NCBI RefSeq assembly: GCF_021117405.1
Contig: NZ_CP088251.1
Coordinates: forward strand, 310,001-374,000
Reading direction: 5' to 3'
Source: Frateuria edaphi
Lineage (GTDB): Bacteria; Pseudomonadota; Gammaproteobacteria; Xanthomonadales; Rhodanobacteraceae
DNA: 64,000 bases
The notes under the pieces are model-generated. The model was not told the DNA's origin. It did no database searches and saw nothing but the letters and a program-made list of their open reading frames with translations. A program made the position numbers and the translations under genes. Shown here piece after piece: positions 17,254-27,415 of this stretch; within the stretch, counting starts at the first letter, position 1, and each line of letters opens with the position of its first letter.

Positions 17254-18084
17254 TTACGGGTGCTTCTGATCGTCGGCCGGATGCTTGTTCTCCCACTGGT
17301 GCTGCTCGTCCAGCAACTGCTCCGGGTCGAAGTTGTCGTCGTTCAGGCCCTGCATCTGCTGGATGACCTCGGCCGGCGGGTTGCCGTCGTAGATCTGGTA
17401 CAGGCGCCGCTGGCGGTACGCGTCGCGCATGAACACGTACGGGTCGTACGCCGACTCCAGGAAGCTCTCCGCATCAATGCCGCGCGAGCGCAGGGTCACC
17501 AGGTACATCATCTGCGGCAGGAACTGCTGGCCGTACTTGTAGTCGTGGTTGTGCGCGTAGATCGACAGCGGATCGAAGAAATAGCTGTCCACGGGCATGC
17601 GCCACACGTCGCGCACGGTGGTCGGCCCGATCAGCGGCAGCACCAGGTAATCGCCATCGGGCACGCCCCAACGCGCCAGGGTCACGCCGAAATCGTTGTC
17701 TTCCAGCGGAATGCCGAGCTGGCTGGCCGGATCGAAAAAGCCGCCCAGGCCCAGCGTCAGGTTGACCAGGAAACGTCCGGTGCTCTGCAGCGCCTGTTTC
17801 GGCCGCGCCTGCAGAAGGTCGTTGGCGACCGTGATCGGCATGCGGATGTTGGTAAAGAAGTCGCTGACCGAACGTCGTACCGGCGGGTTGGTGACCTTGC
17901 GATAGCCCACCGCCACCGGGCGGATCACCGCCTGGTCCACCGTGTTGTTGAACGTGTAGACCTTGCGGTTGAACTTCTCCAGCGGATCGTCGGTACGCGG
18001 CTTGGCAATGGTGCAACCGGCCAGCAGGGCCAGGGCAGCCAGCGGCAACAGGCGGCTGGGCGAGAAACGGAGCAGGGAAAGCAT
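17254..18084 (-). CDS. mlaA: outer-membrane lipoprotein MlaA (VacJ)
   Basis: Outer-membrane partner of the Mla pathway, removing mislocalised phospholipids from the outer leaflet and handing them to MlaC. The 276-residue product starts with a lipoprotein signal peptide ending in LLAGC (Cys about residue 23), and shows DDPLEKFNRKVYTFNNTVDQ, GRFLVNLTLGLGGFFDPAS, WGVPDGDYLVLPLIGPTTVRD and SYFFDPLS, all typical of MlaA. The C-terminal 60 residues are charged and variable. It is transcribed toward mlaFEDCB and shares the terminator at 17190-17216. In E. coli mlaA is unlinked, so this locus holds the whole pathway. Confidence 0.95.
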   Translation of the reverse strand: MLSLLRFSPSRLLPLAALALLAGCTIAKPRTDDPLEKFNRKVYTFNNTVDQAVIRPVAVGYRKVTNPPVRRSVSDFFTNIRMPITVANDLLQARPKQALQSTGRFLVNLTLGLGGFFDPASQLGIPLEDNDFGVTLARWGVPDGDYLVLPLIGPTTVRDVWRMPVDSYFFDPLSIYAHNHDYKYGQQFLPQMMYLVTLRSRGIDAESFLESAYDPYVFMRDAYRQRRLYQIYDGNPPAEVIQQMQGLNDDNFDPEQLLDEQHQWENKHPADDQKHP

Positions 18085-18206
18085 CGGCTGAAGGGATCCG
18101 CTACGGGCACCACAAAAGTGTACCGCCTGGTTTTATATTTTTGCAGTCAGGCGGATCGGCGCCGGTCGGTCGGCGATCGAACCGCGCATGATACGCGCAT
18201 GCCGCA

Positions 18207-18236
18207 TTGCCAGCCAAGCCGGCGCTCGGCTACACT
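18207..18236 (+). promoter_or_regulatory. candidate sigma-70 promoter of rpoZ-spoT
   Basis: TTGCCA (18207-18212) and TACACT (18231-18236) are spaced by 18 bases, 40 bases before the rpoZ start. A TGAGGA ribosome binding site follows at 18264-18269. Match to consensus by eye. Confidence 0.45.
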
Positions 18237-18275
18237 TGCCGGTCTCTAAGTTGCCTTTGTGCTTGAGGATTTCGC

Positions 18276-18566
18276 ATGGCCCGCATTACCGTGGAAGATT
18301 GCCTCGAGGTGGTAGACAACCGCTTCGAGCTGGTGCTGATGGCGACCAAGCGCGCCCGCCAGCTGGAGAAGGGCGCCGAGCCGGCGGTCCATCCGGATCA
18401 CGACAAGCCGACCGTGCTTGCCCTGCGCGAGATCGCCGATCGCCGCATCGACCAGGCCACCATCGACGAGATCGACAAGGCCGAGCGCGAGCGCGCCGAG
18501 CGCGAGGCGCTGGAGTGGGCCGCGGCCGAGGTCGACGACGACCTTTCCAAGGGCGGCGACGACTGA
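18276..18566 (+). CDS. rpoZ: RNA polymerase omega subunit
   Basis: Smallest RNA polymerase subunit; wraps the C-terminal part of beta' and contributes to one of the ppGpp sites on the enzyme. The 96-residue product begins [31 protein letters not shown], which is diagnostic, followed by [15 protein letters not shown]. The acidic C-terminal tail [12 protein letters not shown] is normal. It precedes spoT by 112 bases, the standard gammaproteobacterial linkage of omega with a ppGpp enzyme. Confidence 0.96.
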   Translation: MARITVEDCLEVVDNRFELVLMATKRARQLEKGAEPAVHPDHDKPTVLALREIADRRIDQATIDEIDKAERERAEREALEWAAAEVDDDLSKGGDD

Positions 18567-18678
18567 TGCACGCCGGCGGCTGCCGCTCGCGCAGTCGCCT
18601 TGCCGGCATCGCCGGCGCCTTCGCCACACCTGGCCATAACCCGCACGGAAGCACTGTCTGAACGGGGATCGCGAACCC

Positions 18679-20838
18679 ATGACGGCGACCACGCCTTCCG
18701 CTCCCGTGGACCCGTCCGTGCTGCCCCCCTACGTGCTGGCGCTCAAGGAGCGCGTTGCCTATCTCCCGGAAGCCCAGGTGGCGCGCGTGCTGCGCGCCTA
18801 CGAGGTGGGCGCGCATGCGCACCGCGGCCAGGAGCGCAAGAGCGGCGAGCCGTACATCACCCATCCGGTCGCGGTCGCCGGCATCCTGGCGGAGCTCGGC
18901 CTGGACGCCGAGACCATCATTTCGGCGATCCTCCACGACACGCTGGAAGACACTGAGCTCAGCCGCGAGGAAATCACGGCGGAGTTCGGCGACGTCGTGG
19001 CCGATCTGGTCGATGGCGTCACCAAGCTGGACAAGATGCGTTTCTCCAATCGCCAGGAGGCCGACGCGGAAAGTTTCCGCAAGATGCTGTTGGCGATGGC
19101 GCGCGACATCCGCGTGATCCTGATCAAGCTTGCCGATCGCCTGCACAACATGCGTACGCTCGGCGCCAAGGAGCCGTCCGCGCGGCGGCGCATCGCCCGC
19201 GAGACGCTGGAGATCTATGCGCCGATCGCCCAGCGCCTGGGCATGAACAAGTTCAAGGCGGAGCTGCAGGACCTGGGCTTTCGCGCGCTTTACCCGGATC
19301 GCTACCGCGTCATCAGCGAGCGTATCCGCGCCGCGCTTGGCAACCGCCGCGAAGTGATGAGCAAGATCGAGCACGCGCTCGCCACCCGGCTGGCCGCCGA
19401 GCACCTGCCGGCCAAAGTGGTGGGGCGCATCAAGTCGCCGTGGAGCATCTATTCGAAGATGCGCAACGAGCACAAGAGCTTCGCCCAGCTGATGGACGTG
19501 TATGGCTTCCGCGTGGTGGTCGACACCGCGATGAGCTGCTACATGGCGCTGGGCGCGGTCCATTCGCTCTACAGCCCGGTCGACCGCCGCTTCAAGGATT
19601 TCATCGCGATCCCCAAGGCCAACGGCTACCAGTCGCTGCACACCGTGCTGCTGGGGCCATTTGGCGCGCCGATCGAGGTGCAGGTGCGCACGGCCGAGAT
19701 GGATTCGGTGGCCGAGCGGGGCGTGGCCGCGCACTGGGCCTACAAGACCGATTCGGGCCCGGCCAACAGCGCGCAGGCACGCGCGCGCGAATGGCTCTCC
19801 GCGCTGGCCGACAGCCAGGCGCACACGCCTTCGTCGGCCGAGTTCATCGAGAACGTCAAGATCGACCTGTTCCCGGACGAGGTCTACCTGTTCACGCCGC
19901 GTGGCGACATCCTGGCGCTGCCGCGCAACTCCACCGCGCTCGACTTCGCCTACGCCGTGCACACCGATGTCGGTGACCACGCGGTCGCCGCGCGGGTGGA
20001 CAAGAAGCTGCTGCCGCTGCGCACGCGGCTGGAGTCGGGCCAACTGGTGGAAATCATCACCGCCCCCTCGGCGGTACCCAATCCGGCCTGGCTCGAGTTC
20101 GTGGTCACCGGCAAGGCGCGCACCGCGATCCGGCAGTACCTCAAGCACCTGCAGCACGAGGACGCGGTGGACTTCGGCCATCGCATGCTCGACCGCGCGC
20201 TGGACGCACTGGGCACCAACATCGACGCAATCCCCGCCAAGGTGCTCGAACGCTTTCTTGAAGAGGCCAAGCTGCGCCGGCTGGAAGAGCTGCTGGCCGA
20301 CATCGCGCTGGGCAACCGCATGCCCGATCAGGTCGCGCATCATCTGGTCGCGTTGCGTGGTGGCGGTCGCCCGACCGAGGCGCCGCACACGCACGAAAAC
20401 ATACGCATCACCGGTGCCGAGCGCGGCGTGCTGAGCTTCGGCAACTGCTGCCACCCGCTGCCGGGCGACGAGATCATCGGCTATCTGTCTTCGGGCAAGG
20501 GCATCGTCGTGCATCGCGTGGAATGCCCCAACGTGGCCGAGTTCCGCAAGTCGCCCGCGCGCTGCGTGGGAATCGAATGGGATCGTGACGTGCAGGGCGA
20601 TTACCGCGCGGAACTTCGCATCGAAGTCATCAACCGCCCGGGCGTGCTTGCCACCGTGGCCGCCGCCATCGCCGCGGCCGACTCGAACATCGAGAACGTC
20701 GAATACGTCGAGCGTGACGCTGCCGCGGCCACCCTGCTGTTCGCGATGGAAGTGAAGAACCGCAAGCACCTGGCCGACGTGATCCGTCGCGTGCGGCGCA
20801 CTGGCGTGGTGAGCGGGGCCTACCGTTATCCGCTGTAA
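18679..20838 (+). CDS. spoT: bifunctional (p)ppGpp synthetase/hydrolase SpoT
   Basis: Stringent-response enzyme that makes and degrades (p)ppGpp. The 719 residues hold, in order, an HD hydrolase domain (HRGQERKSGEPYITHPVAVA and the catalytic HDTLEDT near residue 93), a RelA/SpoT synthetase domain (YGFRVVVDT, RFKDFIAIPKANGYQSLHT, IEVQVRTAEMD), a TGS domain (VYLFTPRGDILALPRNSTALDF, about 400-460), the FGNCCHPLPGDEIIGY cysteine-containing region, and a C-terminal ACT domain (ELRIEVINRPGVLATVAAAI). The hydrolase motif is intact, so it is of the SpoT/Rel type and not RelA. Lies between rpoZ and ridA. Confidence 0.96.
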   Translation: MTATTPSAPVDPSVLPPYVLALKERVAYLPEAQVARVLRAYEVGAHAHRGQERKSGEPYITHPVAVAGILAELGLDAETIISAILHDTLEDTELSREEITAEFGDVVADLVDGVTKLDKMRFSNRQEADAESFRKMLLAMARDIRVILIKLADRLHNMRTLGAKEPSARRRIARETLEIYAPIAQRLGMNKFKAELQDLGFRALYPDRYRVISERIRAALGNRREVMSKIEHALATRLAAEHLPAKVVGRIKSPWSIYSKMRNEHKSFAQLMDVYGFRVVVDTAMSCYMALGAVHSLYSPVDRRFKDFIAIPKANGYQSLHTVLLGPFGAPIEVQVRTAEMDSVAERGVAAHWAYKTDSGPANSAQARAREWLSALADSQAHTPSSAEFIENVKIDLFPDEVYLFTPRGDILALPRNSTALDFAYAVHTDVGDHAVAARVDKKLLPLRTRLESGQLVEIITAPSAVPNPAWLEFVVTGKARTAIRQYLKHLQHEDAVDFGHRMLDRALDALGTNIDAIPAKVLERFLEEAKLRRLEELLADIALGNRMPDQVAHHLVALRGGGRPTEAPHTHENIRITGAERGVLSFGNCCHPLPGDEIIGYLSSGKGIVVHRVECPNVAEFRKSPARCVGIEWDRDVQGDYRAELRIEVINRPGVLATVAAAIAAADSNIENVEYVERDAAAATLLFAMEVKNRKHLADVIRRVRRTGVVSGAYRYPL

Positions 20839-20844
20839 CGCGTA

Positions 20845-20860
20845 GGGCGGGCTTCCGCCC
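20845..20860. repeat. small GC hairpin (GGGCGG-GCTT-CCGCCC)
   Basis: A 6-bp stem with GCTT loop just after spoT, within GTAGGGCGGGCTTCCGCCC. It resembles the short intergenic hairpins at 48517, 48559 and 57626 and a fragment near 23621. It may act as a 3'-end structure; there is no T-tract. Confidence 0.4.
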
Positions 20861-20960
20861 ATCGACCGCCTCGCGCGATGGCCGCTGGGCCGAAGCCTGC
20901 CCACTCGCCGGCCACCCCGCACCGCTCTAGACTTGGCCTTCCCCTCTACAAGGCCACGCC

Positions 20961-21344
20961 ATGTCCCGCAGCATCGTCTCCACCGACCAGGCTCCCGCCG
21001 CCATCGGTCCCTATTCGCAAGCCGTGCGTGCCGGCAACACCGTGTACTTTTCCGGCCAGATACCGCTGGATCCGGCCAGTGGCAACCTGGTCGAGGGCGA
21101 CATCGAGACGCAGACCCGTCGCGTGTTCGACAATCTCACGGCGGTAGCCAAGGCAGCCGGCGGCTCGCTGTCGCAGTTCGTGCGGGTGGGTATCTACGTC
21201 ACCGACCTTGCCAACTTCGCCGCCGTCAATGCCGTGATGGCCGAGTATTTCCAGCAGCCGTACCCGGCGCGTTCCACCATCGAGGTGTCGGCGCTGCCCA
21301 AGGGCGCGCAGGTGGAAGTCGACGCGATCATGGTCATGGATTGA
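20961..21344 (+). CDS. ridA: 2-iminobutanoate/2-iminopropanoate deaminase RidA
   Basis: RidA/YjgF enzyme that hydrolyses reactive enamines and imines released by PLP enzymes such as threonine dehydratase. The 127-residue product has [39 protein letters not shown] and the active-site stretch [23 protein letters not shown] with the essential Arg. It sits between spoT and recG, as in other Xanthomonadales. A TAGACT box at 20928 could be a -10 element for its own promoter, but no -35 is clear. Confidence 0.95.
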   Translation: MSRSIVSTDQAPAAIGPYSQAVRAGNTVYFSGQIPLDPASGNLVEGDIETQTRRVFDNLTAVAKAAGGSLSQFVRVGIYVTDLANFAAVNAVMAEYFQQPYPARSTIEVSALPKGAQVEVDAIMVMD

Positions 21345-21444
21345 TCCATCGATCGCATTGCGCCGCGGACTGACCGCCCGGCGCGGCCTGCACCGACATC
21401 ACCCTGCTGCATCCTGGCGGGGCGCTGGGCTAGGCTAGCGATTC

Positions 21445-23559
<2,115 letters not shown>

Positions 23560-23688
23560 GGCCTCTTCGGGGAAGCGGTCTGCAGGCGATGCTTATCGGC
23601 TTCGCGAAGGAGTGTCGCCACGCGGGCGGGCTTCCGCAAAAATCGAAAGCCCCGATCCCCTAAGCTATGGTTTTGCCGCAGGCTCCGC

Positions 23689-24621
23689 ATGACCCGACCG
23701 CAACTCCTGATCGATACCGACCCCGGCGTGGATGACGCGCTGGCTATCCTGATGGCTCATGCGCACGCCGATGTCGCCGGACTCTCCATTGCGGCGGGCA
23801 ACGTCGGCCTTGACCACACGGTGCGCAACGCGCGCGTGCTGGTCGATCTGCTCGGCGCCGCGACGCCGGTGTTCCCGGGCTGTGCCACGCCGCTGGTGCG
23901 CCTGCCGGAAGAGGATGCCGCCTTCGTGCACGGTCGCGACGGTTTCGGCGACGTGGGCTTTCCGCAGCCCGCGGCCACTGCGGAAGACGAGGCGGCCGCG
24001 CTGGCACTGCTGCGGCTGACCCGCGAGCGGCCCGGCGAACTGACCTTGGTCGCGCTGGCGCCGCTGACCAACGTGGCGCTGGCGCTGCGGCTGGACCCGA
24101 CCCTGCCGCAACGGGTCAAGCGACTGGTGGTGATGGGCGGCGCGGTGACCGGGCAGGGCAATACCAGTCGCGTGCCGGCCGAATTCAACATCGGTTTCGA
24201 TCCGGAGGCCGCGCACGTGGTGTTCGAAGCGTTCGCGGATTTCGATTTGGTCGACTGGGAGCTGACCCTGCGCCACGCCTTCGACGAGGATGCCTTCGAT
24301 GGCTGGCTCGCCGCAGGCGACCAGCGCGCGGCGTTTTACGGCAACATTTGCCAGGTGGCTCGAAAGACCAATCGCGAGCGTGGCCGGCGCGGGATCATCG
24401 CCGCCGACGCGCTGGCGATGGCGGTAGCAATCGATCCGGCGGTGGTGGTGCGCAGCGAGCGGCGTGCGGTAGCGGTGGAACTTGACGGCCGGCTGACCCG
24501 CGGCGCCACCGTGGTGGACTGGGCCGGCCGGTTGGGCCGCCCGGCCAACGCCAACGTGGCGCTGGAACTGGATCAGGATCGGTTCGCGGCGATGGTTCGG
24601 CGGGCGCTCGGCGCCAGCTGA
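23689..24621 (+). CDS. inosine-uridine-type nucleoside hydrolase, His replaced
   Basis: Nucleoside N-ribohydrolase family protein, 310 residues, which would cleave the N-glycosidic bond of ribonucleosides for purine/pyrimidine salvage. The N-terminal calcium-site motif [12 protein letters not shown] (Asp9-Asp16) and the VVMGGAV and [13 protein letters not shown] motifs are present. At the C-terminal active-site motif, usually HD-LA, this protein has Ala239-Asp240: the metal-ligand Asp is kept but the proton-donating His of the classic enzymes is missing. Members lacking this His exist (group III-like), so activity is possible but substrate choice cannot be read. A TATGGT -10-like box is at 23666. 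Probably monocistronic. Confidence 0.85.
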   Translation: MTRPQLLIDTDPGVDDALAILMAHAHADVAGLSIAAGNVGLDHTVRNARVLVDLLGAATPVFPGCATPLVRLPEEDAAFVHGRDGFGDVGFPQPAATAEDEAAALALLRLTRERPGELTLVALAPLTNVALALRLDPTLPQRVKRLVVMGGAVTGQGNTSRVPAEFNIGFDPEAAHVVFEAFADFDLVDWELTLRHAFDEDAFDGWLAAGDQRAAFYGNICQVARKTNRERGRRGIIAADALAMAVAIDPAVVVRSERRAVAVELDGRLTRGATVVDWAGRLGRPANANVALELDQDRFAAMVRRALGAS

Positions 24622-24665
24622 AGCGCTCCGCGATATTCGGCCGTTCCCCGTCACCTTGGGTCAAG

Positions 24666-24695
24666 TTGACCGTGCCGTCACCCGGCAGCTACAAT
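24666..24695 (+). promoter_or_regulatory. sigma-70 promoter of rpmE2
   Basis: TTGACC (24666-24671) and TACAAT (24690-24695) with an 18-base spacer, 33 bases before the L31 start. It is the best consensus promoter in the window, as expected for a ribosomal protein gene. I see no obvious Zur palindrome overlapping it. Confidence 0.6.
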
Positions 24696-24728
24696 GCCGC
24701 TCTTTTCACCCGCCGCTTTGAGCCCGTC

Positions 24729-24974
24729 ATGAAGCCCGATATCCATCCCAACTACCGTCCGGTCGTTTTCCAGGACCTGTCGTCCGAGTTCGCGTTCCTG
24801 ACGCGTTCGACGATCGCCACCAAGGAAACCGTCAAGTGGGAAGACGGCAACGAGTACCCGCTGGTCAAGGTGGATATCTCCAGCCAGTCGCACCCGTTCT
24901 ACACCGGCAAGCAGAAGACCCTCGACGTGGGCGGCCGCGTGGACAAGTTCCGCCGCCGTTACGGCCAGAAGTAA
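24729..24974 (+). CDS. rpmE2: 50S ribosomal protein L31 type B
   Basis: Ribosomal protein L31, 81 residues starting [16 protein letters not shown]. The four-cysteine zinc site of type A L31 is absent and the C-terminal [28 protein letters not shown] is that of the zinc-free type B form. In bacteria with both types the B form replaces the A form under zinc limitation; whether a type A gene exists elsewhere cannot be seen. The start at 24729 was chosen by family alignment; the longer upstream frame overlaps the promoter. Confidence 0.95.
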   Translation: MKPDIHPNYRPVVFQDLSSEFAFLTRSTIATKETVKWEDGNEYPLVKVDISSQSHPFYTGKQKTLDVGGRVDKFRRRYGQK

Positions 24975-25026
24975 GCGAAGGTCGCTGCACGCCCGCCGCC
25001 GCGGCGGTGGCGGGTCTGACATTCCA

Positions 25027-25065
25027 GGACACGGGGCGGGCCACTGGCTCGCCCCGTGTCCTTTT
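25027..25065 (+). terminator. intrinsic terminator after rpmE2
   Basis: GGACACGGGGCG / CGCCCCGTGTCC, a 12-bp perfect stem with an 11-base loop followed by TTTT. A further GC-rich palindrome (CCCGCC...GGCGGG, 24992-25014) lies just upstream. These separate rpmE2 from gltA. Confidence 0.8.
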
Positions 25066-25224
25066 GCGTGTCCGTACGGTCCATCCGCGGGCGGATGTGC
25101 GCCGGCCGATGTGCGATAATGCGCCGGTTGCATCGGCCGCTTTCCCCAAGCGCGATGCCATTCCCTTGCCGGGCGGTGCCTTTTCGCGGACGCCTCCGGT
25201 ACGTCTTTAGAGAAGGAGGTTCCC

Positions 25225-26520
25225 GTGTCCGATTCCAAGGTCGTCAAGCTCGTCGATGAATCGAGCAACCGCAGCGCCGAGCTGCCCCTGCTGAGCGGCA
25301 CGCTGGGGCCCTCGTGCATCGACCTTGGCACGCTGTACAAGGACACCGGCCACTTCACGTACGACCCGGGCTTCGGTTCGACCGCCAGCACCAAGAGCGC
25401 GATCACCTACATCGACGGCGACAAGGGTGTGCTGCTGTACCGCGGCTATCCGATCGAGCAGTTGGCCGAGAAGTCGACGTTCCTGGAGGTGGCCTACCTG
25501 CTGCTCAACGGCGAACTGCCGAAGAAGGACGATTTCGCGTCCTTCGAGCACCAGATCACGCATCACACGATGATGCACGAGTCGCTGAAGAACTTCTTCC
25601 AGGGCTTCCACCACGACGCGCACCCGATGGCCATGCTTGCCGCCTCGGTCGCATCGCTCTCGGCGTTCTACCACGACGACCTCAACGTCGATGATCCGGC
25701 CGACCGCAAGCTCGCCGCGATTCGCCTGATCGCCAAGATGCCCACGATTGCCGCGGCCTGCTACCGCTATTCGATCGGCTGGCCGTTCCGTTATCCGCGC
25801 AACAACCTCGAGTACGTCGAGCGCTTCCTGCACATGATGTTCGAGGTGCCGAGCGAACCGCTGCAGCTCAACCCGGTGGCTGCCAAGGCACTGGACCTGC
25901 TGTTCATCCTGCACGCCGACCACGAGCAGAACGCCTCCACCTCGACCGTGCGCCTGGTCGGTTCCACAGGCGCCAACCCGTACGCGTCCATCGCCGCGGG
26001 CATCACCGCGTTGTGGGGCCCGGCCCATGGCGGCGCCAACGAGGCGGTGTTGGAGATGCTGCAGGAGATCGGCACGCCCGATCGGGTCGACACCGCGGTC
26101 AAGCGCGCCAAGGACAAGAACGACAACTTCCGCCTGATGGGCTTCGGCCACCGCGTCTACAAGAACTTCGATCCCCGCGCCAAGATCATCCGCGAGATGT
26201 GCCACAAGGTGCTCGCCGAGCTGGGCGTCAACGACCCGCTGCTCGACGTGGCGATGAAGCTGGAAGAGGCGGCGCTGAAGGACGACTACTTCGTCGAGCG
26301 CAAGCTGTACCCGAACGTCGACTTCTACTCGGGCATCATCTACAAGGCGCTGGGCATTCCGACCGAGATGTTCACCGTGATGTTCGCCATCGCGCGCACG
26401 GCCGGCTGGATCTCGCACTGGATCGAACAGCACGAGACCCCGGGCTCGCGCATCGGCCGCCCGCGCCAGATCTATACTGGCGCCGACGTGCGCGATTACA
26501 CGGCGCTCGACAAGCGCTGA
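25225..26520 (+). CDS. gltA: citrate synthase (type II)
   Basis: Condenses acetyl-CoA and oxaloacetate in the first step of the TCA cycle. GTG start preceded by an excellent AGAAGGAGGT ribosome binding site at 25211-25220; 431 residues. Hallmarks of the hexameric gram-negative enzyme are [20 protein letters not shown] region, GYPIEQLAE, the [15 protein letters not shown] active-site His segment, [14 protein letters not shown] and the catalytic Asp region in [14 protein letters not shown]. Monocistronic: a -10-like GATAAT is at 25115-25120 and a terminator follows at 26543. Confidence 0.97.
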   Translation: MSDSKVVKLVDESSNRSAELPLLSGTLGPSCIDLGTLYKDTGHFTYDPGFGSTASTKSAITYIDGDKGVLLYRGYPIEQLAEKSTFLEVAYLLLNGELPKKDDFASFEHQITHHTMMHESLKNFFQGFHHDAHPMAMLAASVASLSAFYHDDLNVDDPADRKLAAIRLIAKMPTIAAACYRYSIGWPFRYPRNNLEYVERFLHMMFEVPSEPLQLNPVAAKALDLLFILHADHEQNASTSTVRLVGSTGANPYASIAAGITALWGPAHGGANEAVLEMLQEIGTPDRVDTAVKRAKDKNDNFRLMGFGHRVYKNFDPRAKIIREMCHKVLAELGVNDPLLDVAMKLEEAALKDDYFVERKLYPNVDFYSGIIYKALGIPTEMFTVMFAIARTAGWISHWIEQHETPGSRIGRPRQIYTGADVRDYTALDKR

Positions 26521-26542
26521 TCAACGCGTTTTGCCGACACGA

Positions 26543-26570
26543 AACGCCCCGGCATGCCGGGGCGTTCTTC
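26543..26570 (+). terminator. intrinsic terminator after gltA
   Basis: AACGCCCCGG-CATG-CCGGGGCGTT forms a 10-bp perfect stem with a short loop, followed by CTTCGTTT. It starts 22 bases after the gltA stop. Confidence 0.8.
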
Positions 26571-26586
26571 GTTTGCGTTGACTGGC

Positions 26587-26653
26587 AGGAGCCCAGCTGT
26601 GCGCGACCGCGCGGCCGACAGGCACGTGGCGGTCGCGCTCAGGTGCGCTGCGC
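26587..26653. repeat. REP-type inverted doublet, copy 2 (degenerate)
   Basis: Left arm begins AGGAGCCCAGCTGTGCGCG and the right arm begins CGGTCGCGCTCAGGTGCGCT. Each arm differs from the perfect 25-base arms at 59131-59284 at about two positions. The arms are in inverted orientation about 20 bases apart, so the element can form one long hairpin (REPIN-like). It fills most of the 148-base gap between gltA and the convergent gene 26669-27343. Confidence 0.65.
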
Positions 26654-26668
26654 CGCGATGTGAGGTGC

Positions 26669-27343
26669 TCAGCGGCGAACCGCGGCCAGCATGCGTTCGA
26701 ACTCGTCTTCGGCGGTAGGCTCGGCCAGCAATTCCTCGACCGCGCCCAACGAAGCGCGTCGCATCGGCTTCTCGTCGATGCGATCCAACGGTGCCTGGCG
26801 CAAGGCATCGCGCGGCATCACGGTGAGGTCGAAGGGCAGTCCGTCGGCGGCGAACAACAGCACCGGATAGTCGGCCTGCTCCTCGCGATCCAGGCGCAGC
26901 CGACGGGTCTGCACTTCCGCCGGCACGCCATGCTCGTGCAGGAACAGCATCACCGCATCGGGATCATCGCTGAATACGTGAAGGCAGACGGCCGAATGCG
27001 CGTCCGCCGTACCCTCGAGCACCGGGCCGACCAGCCGTGGGTCGAAGCGTCCAAGAAAGCGCATCGCTTCCAGCGCGGCTTCGCGCCGTGCCTTCAGCTG
27101 CTGCGGCTGGCTGTCCGCGTCGAACAGACGCTGGCGCTCGCGCAGTGCGTCTTCGATTTCCTGGTTGCGCGGCAACGCCTGAGCGTCGTGGATGCCCAGC
27201 CGCTCGGCGGCCTTGAGCTTGGCGTGGTGGAAGTCGCGGATGCCGTGCTCGCTCATCAGCCGGGCGGCCTCCTGGGCCACGCGCAGCCGGTTGCGCTGCT
27301 GGCGGTCCTGGGCATGGATGCGATGGTGATCGCCGCGTGCCAT
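26669..27343 (-). CDS. conserved protein of unknown function downstream of PBP1A
   Basis: A 224-residue soluble protein I cannot name with confidence. The N-terminal third is basic and helical (MARGDHHRIHAQDRQQRNRLRVAQEAARLM, then FHHAKLKAAERLGI), the middle holds DPRLVGPVLEGTADAHSAVCLHVFSDDPDAVMLFLHEHG, and the C-terminal part PFDLTVMPRDALRQAPLDRIDEKPMRRAS resembles nucleotidyltransferase-like proteins. I recall relatives in Xanthomonadales carrying a misleading UDP-N-acetylmuramate-alanine ligase label; the sequence does not look like MurC. It has no signal peptide or membrane span. It lies 72 bases downstream of, and codirectional with, the PBP1A gene, with a hairpin between. Confidence 0.7.
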   Translation of the reverse strand: MARGDHHRIHAQDRQQRNRLRVAQEAARLMSEHGIRDFHHAKLKAAERLGIHDAQALPRNQEIEDALRERQRLFDADSQPQQLKARREAALEAMRFLGRFDPRLVGPVLEGTADAHSAVCLHVFSDDPDAVMLFLHEHGVPAEVQTRRLRLDREEQADYPVLLFAADGLPFDLTVMPRDALRQAPLDRIDEKPMRRASLGAVEELLAEPTAEDEFERMLAAVRR

Positions 27344-27359
27344 GTCGTTCCTCCGTGGG

Positions 27360-27387
27360 GCCGGATCGGCAGCAAAGCCGATCCGGC
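27360..27387. repeat. intercistronic hairpin between PBP1A gene and downstream gene
   Basis: GCCGGATCGGC - AGCAAA - GCCGATCCGGC: a perfect 11-bp stem with a 6-base loop. There is no T-tract on the minus strand, so it is more likely an RNA processing/stability element or a weak terminator than a full stop signal. Confidence 0.6.
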
Positions 27388-27415
27388 GTGAGCGGTGCGT
27401 CGCCGCAAATGGCCG

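Noticed and set aside
24666..24728. Zur operator upstream of type B L31
   Set aside because: Type B L31 is often zinc-regulated, but I see no palindromic AT-rich Zur-like site around the promoter.
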